This document shows positions 59,657 to 64,000 of a stretch of 64,000 nt of DNA, piece after piece. The stretch comes from Thalassobaculum_A sp040219215 (GTDB lineage Bacteria > Pseudomonadota > Alphaproteobacteria > Thalassobaculales > Thalassobaculaceae), in NCBI RefSeq assembly GCF_040219215.1, contig NZ_JAVJSX010000021.1:24618-88617 (forward strand). The letters are read 5' to 3'. The notes beneath the pieces were generated by a model. It saw nothing but the letters and a program-made list of their open reading frames with translations, did no database searches and was not told where the DNA came from. Every line of letters begins with the position of its first letter. The stretch's first letter is position 1. Position numbers and translations under genes: made by a program.

Positions 59657-61078
59657 GTGGGTGTGGAAAGAATGACAAGCGCGGCGTTGCCGGTCGCCAT
59701 CATCGGTGCCGGTCCGGTCGGCCTGGCCGCGGCGGCGTACCTGTCGGAGCGCGGCCTGCCGTTCGTCGTGCTGGAGGCCGGCGCCGCCGCCGGTGCCGCG
59801 ATACGGGAATGGGGCCACGTCCGGGTGTTCTCGCCCTGGCGCTACAACATCGACAAGGCATCGCGGCGCCTGCTCGACGACGCGGGCTGGACCGCGCCCG
59901 ACGACGAGGCGCTGCCGACCGGCCACGAGATCGTCGACCGGTACCTGGAGCCGTTGTCCCGGCACGCCGCAATCCGGCCGCACCTGCGGTTCGGCGCACG
60001 GGTGCTGTCGGTGGGGCGCAAGGACTTCGACAAGGTCAAGACCGAGGGCCGGGACAGCCAGCCGTTCGAGCTGCATCTGGCCGACGGTAGCACGCTCGAT
60101 GCACGGGCGGTGATCGACGCCTCCGGCACCTGGCGGTCGCCGAACCCGGTCGGATCCGGCGGCGTGCCGCTGCCCGGCGAGCGCGAGTACGCGGACCGCT
60201 TGGCACACGGCATCCCGGATGTCCTCGACCGGGCGCGGTCGCGCTACGCCCGCAAGCACGTGCTGGTGGTTGGCAGCGGCCATTCGGCGATGAACGTCAT
60301 CCTCGACCTGATCGCGTTGCAGGAGGATGAACCGGAAACCCGGATCACCTGGGCGTTGCGCCGCGACAGCTTCAACACCGTGTTCGGCGGCGGTGCCGCC
60401 GACGCGCTGCCGGCCCGCGGCCGGTTGGGAACCCGGGTGCGCGCCGCCATCAAGGCCGGCCACCTGCAGGCACTGATGCCGTTCCGGGTCCGCGGGATCG
60501 ACGGCGGCGGCGGGCTGCTCCAAGTCTCCGGCATGCTGGGCGACGTCCCGCACACCACCGTGGCCGACGAGGTCATCGTGACCACCGGCTTCCGCGGCGA
60601 TCTCGACATGCTGCGCGAGATCCGGCTCGGCCTCGACCCGTGGCTGGAGGCGCCGACCCTGCTGGCCCCGATGATCGACCCGAACCTGCACAGCTGCGGC
60701 ACCGTCCGCCCGCACGGGGCCCGGGAACTGGCGCATCCCGAGACCGACTTCTTCATCGCCGGCATGAAGTCCTACGGCCGGGCACCGACGTTCCTGATGG
60801 CGACCGGCTACGAGCAGGTGCGCTCGATCGCCGCCTGGCTGGCCGGCGACGCCGAGGCGGCGGCCCGCGTCGAGCTTGAGCTGCCGGAAACCGGGGTGTG
60901 CAGCGTTGCGCCCAAGGTGGCGGAACCGGCGGCGGGGTGCTGCGGCGGACCGGCACCCGCCGGGACAGACGCCTGCTGCGTCCAGGATGCCGAAGCCAAG
61001 GCGGTCGGAGAATCAGGTTGCGGCTGCAGCAAACCGAAAGCGGCCGTTCCCGAGCGGCAGCCGGCGGGTTGCTGCTAG
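59657..61078 (+). CDS. FAD/NAD(P)-binding flavoprotein (ArsO-like monooxygenase family) with cysteine-rich tail, 473 aa
   Basis: Two Rossmann motifs: VAIIGAGPVGLAAAAYLSER at the N-terminus for FAD, and HVLVVGSGHSAMNVILDL near residue 200 for NAD(P). SYGRAPTFLMATGYEQVRS lies near the end of the catalytic part. The last 60 residues carry ten clustered cysteines (GVCSV, GCCGG, ACC, GCGCSK, GCC). Relatives occur in arsenic-resistance clusters, but this exact function is unproven. GTG 59657 was chosen because AAGGAGG ends 7 bases before it; ATG 59672 is an alternative. The gene follows padR and is controlled by the palindrome upstream. Confidence 0.8.
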   Translation: MGVERMTSAALPVAIIGAGPVGLAAAAYLSERGLPFVVLEAGAAAGAAIREWGHVRVFSPWRYNIDKASRRLLDDAGWTAPDDEALPTGHEIVDRYLEPLSRHAAIRPHLRFGARVLSVGRKDFDKVKTEGRDSQPFELHLADGSTLDARAVIDASGTWRSPNPVGSGGVPLPGEREYADRLAHGIPDVLDRARSRYARKHVLVVGSGHSAMNVILDLIALQEDEPETRITWALRRDSFNTVFGGGAADALPARGRLGTRVRAAIKAGHLQALMPFRVRGIDGGGGLLQVSGMLGDVPHTTVADEVIVTTGFRGDLDMLREIRLGLDPWLEAPTLLAPMIDPNLHSCGTVRPHGARELAHPETDFFIAGMKSYGRAPTFLMATGYEQVRSIAAWLAGDAEAAARVELELPETGVCSVAPKVAEPAAGCCGGPAPAGTDACCVQDAEAKAVGESGCGCSKPKAAVPERQPAGCC

Positions 61079-61087
61079 TGAGGCGGC

Positions 61088-61119
61088 CTGCGGTCCCGGG
61101 GCTGGCTCCGGGGCCGCAG
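61088..61119 (+). terminator. strong hairpin after the flavoprotein gene
   Basis: CTGCGGTCCCGGGG (61088-61101) and CTCCGGGGCCGCAG (61106-61119) form a 14-bp stem with two G-U pairs and a 4-base loop, 9 bases after the stop. Only a weak T stretch follows (CCCCTTAGGCTTT), so it may be a terminator or a stabilising 3' hairpin. Confidence 0.45.
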
Positions 61120-61307
61120 CCCCTTAGGCTTTGGTCCCGGCCATTCCGTAGGGCGAAGAACGGGTATACACATTCTCAAATATAAACTTCGCGAACAATT
61201 CGTATTATATTACCGTGCGTTACGATTTTATTTTATTGAATCACTGTTTTCTCTGACCGACCCGCCATCGTATTCAAGACGGCGACCCCCACATCCTGGA
61301 CATATGC

Positions 61308-61332
61308 TGGCACTCCCAAGCGGTGAGTGCCA
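61308..61332 (+). promoter_or_regulatory. CIRCE element (HrcA operator) of groESL
   Basis: TGGCACTC (61308-61315), 9 bases, GAGTGCCA (61325-61332). Consensus is TTAGCACTC-N9-GAGTGCTAA; each arm differs by one central base. It lies 33 bases before groES, so HrcA repression of groESL is expected. The gap upstream (about 61160-61260) is AT-rich and holds no gene; I could not define a sigma-32 promoter with confidence. Confidence 0.88.
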
Positions 61333-61365
61333 AACCTTCGGAAAATCGGGTCGAGGAGACCATTT

Positions 61366-61680
61366 ATGAAACTGCGTCCATTGCAGGACCGGGTCCTGAT
61401 TCGCCTGATCGAACAGGTCTCCAAGACCCCGGGCGGCATCATCATTCCCGATACGGCGAAGGAAAAGCCGGTGGAAGGCGAAGTTCTCGCCATCGGCCCC
61501 GGCGCCCGCGACGAGCGCGGCGCGCTGTGCCCGCTCGACGTCAAGGTCGGCGATCGGGTGCTGTTCGGAAAATGGTCCGGCACCGAGGTCAAGATCGACG
61601 GCGAAGAGCTGATGATCATGAAGGAAACCGACATTCTGGGCATCCTCGCCCAGGGCGCAGCCAAGAAGCTTGCCGCTTAA
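61366..61680 (+). CDS. groES: co-chaperonin GroES
   Basis: The 104-residue lid of the GroEL chamber: MKLRPLQDRVLIRLIEQV, then TPGGIIIPDTAKEKPVEGEV with the mobile loop, VKVGDRVLFGKWSGTEVKID and EELMIMKETDILGIL. ATG 61366 has GAGGAG 7 bases upstream. It follows a CIRCE operator and precedes groEL by 17 bases. Confidence 0.97.
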   Translation: MKLRPLQDRVLIRLIEQVSKTPGGIIIPDTAKEKPVEGEVLAIGPGARDERGALCPLDVKVGDRVLFGKWSGTEVKIDGEELMIMKETDILGILAQGAAKKLAA

Positions 61681-61697
61681 CCTTTCGGAGATCGAAC

Positions 61698-63350
<1,653 letters not shown>

Positions 63351-63376
63351 GCGCCCCGGCACCCTGCCGAACCGAG

Positions 63377-63409
63377 AGAACCCCGCGCTTGCGCGGGGTT
63401 CTTTTTTTT
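63377..63409 (+). terminator. intrinsic terminator of groESL
   Basis: GAACCCCGCGC (63378-63388), a 2-base loop and GCGCGGGGTTC (63391-63401) form an 11-bp GC-rich stem (12 with the flanking A-T pair). Eight consecutive T residues follow (63402-63409), 27 bases after the groEL stop. Confidence 0.95.
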
Positions 63410-63410
63410 C

Positions 63411-63852
63411 TGCCCCACGCTACCCCGCAACGGGGCGGCGAAGACTCCGGCGCCGATCCCCGCATCCACCAGGCCGCCGCGCCGCGCGAGGTCCGGCAGC
63501 GCCGCGCCCTTCCTCGATTTCCTGCCAGCCATCCAGCATCCGCACGGCACGTTTCGCACGTCGCGCTCGCGCCCTTCCGGCACGCCCGTTTACTTGAGCC
63601 AAGCTCCTGGCGCGGTCGTCAACGCGCACCACGATGGCGCCCGCGCGCACACACGTGCACCGCGGCGACTGGCAGCAGCACTACACGACTGCCAATCACT
63701 GCTTACGTTTCCGTTGCTTGGATCCGCGAGTTGAAGCGTGTGCTGCTGGCATGGTAATTGGATTACATACATCGACGAGCACACTCAAGGAAATCGCCGT
63801 CTCCCGCCGATACATCGGTAGAGAGCGAACGCAATCGATACCGGAGGTAAGC
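63411..63852. other. intergenic region between groEL and the last gene
   Basis: About 440 bases without a supported gene. Open frames on both strands are Arg/Pro/Ala-rich and lack ribosome sites or family features. Near 63730-63770 the sequence turns AT-richer (a TTGAAG and a TAATTG 18 bases apart), which may be the promoter of the gene at 63853; this is weak. Confidence 0.4.
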
Positions 63853-64000
63853 ATGACCACCATCGATTCGAGTCTGATCACCACGACCAGCATGCGTGCC
63901 TATTTCAGTGATGCACTGGCCGCCGCCACACGCAACCAGGATGTCGCACTCAAGGACGCGACCTCCGCTTACGTGATCAACCTGCTCACCGCCTACTGTC
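63853..64000 (+). CDS. hypothetical protein, N-terminal part (cut by window edge)
   Basis: ATG 63853 with GGAGG at 63843-63847. The first 49 residues read with a central helical stretch, YFSDALAAATRNQDVALKD, and TSAYVINLLTAYC. A similar layout (F...AL..Q....... YVVNLL..F) occurs in a group of uncharacterised proteobacterial proteins. No function is proposed. Confidence 0.6.
   Translation, partial: MTTIDSSLITTTSMRAYFSDALAAATRNQDVALKDATSAYVINLLTAYC

Overview
The window is high-GC chromosomal DNA with dense, mostly housekeeping gene content, short intergenic gaps and many 4-bp ATGA/GTGA overlaps. The gene set points to an alphaproteobacterium, probably of the Rhodospirillales: a heparinase II/III-rpe-rsmB-htpX string, an SDHAF4-type small protein, a DUF4170 protein, lipid A and Kdo genes (lpxK, waaA, DUF374 acyltransferase), TIGR04372 glycosyltransferases and a PlcP-type phospholipase. 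No rRNA, tRNA, insertion sequence or CRISPR array was recognised.

Layout. Positions 1-7332 (minus strand) form a long run: htpX, rsmB, rpe, a heparinase-like gene, then polysaccharide initiation genes (a WecA/MraY-type transferase, a sugar epimerase and a CapD/WbpM-type protein cut by the window edge). Positions 7436-10938 hold a small SDHAF4-like gene, a PEP mutase/isocitrate lyase family enzyme, rsmD with an RNA pseudouridine synthase, and tadA. From 10948 to 13245 lie an EAL-CBS-GGDEF protein and a small TIR-like protein.

Positions 13255-27909 are the most unusual part. A chemosensory locus has a free CheB-type receiver, a double CheW, a 1068-residue CheA, CheB with a decayed receiver, CheR and a transducer. 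It also holds a 589-residue unknown protein and a DUF7666-like protein. Two paralogous TIGR04372 glycosyltransferases, each with an AT-rich internal segment, flank it.

Positions 27925-34538 carry purD, xseA, an M23 peptidase and the lipid A/Kdo genes. Positions 34599-37658 look like a phosphate-starvation lipid remodelling module: a PlcP-type phospholipase C, an Agt-type diacylglycerol glycosyltransferase and a divergent lipid kinase. The AT-rich gap between them has a candidate PHO box facing each way. Then come ppc, a YHS protein, pmbA, a very clear creatinase, an MFS exporter and a complete tctABC transporter with divergent tctDE regulators and an extra binding protein (to 51642).

The right end holds small accessory genes: a duplicated DUF4170 protein, cytochrome c, a MATE pump, an AT-rich membrane protein, hicAB, a GNAT enzyme and a GFA protein. 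Next are a LysR/TauD pair with a T-N11-A box, and a PadR regulator with a Cys-tailed flavoprotein that share an operator motif. CIRCE-controlled groESL with a strong terminator and the start of an unknown gene close the window.
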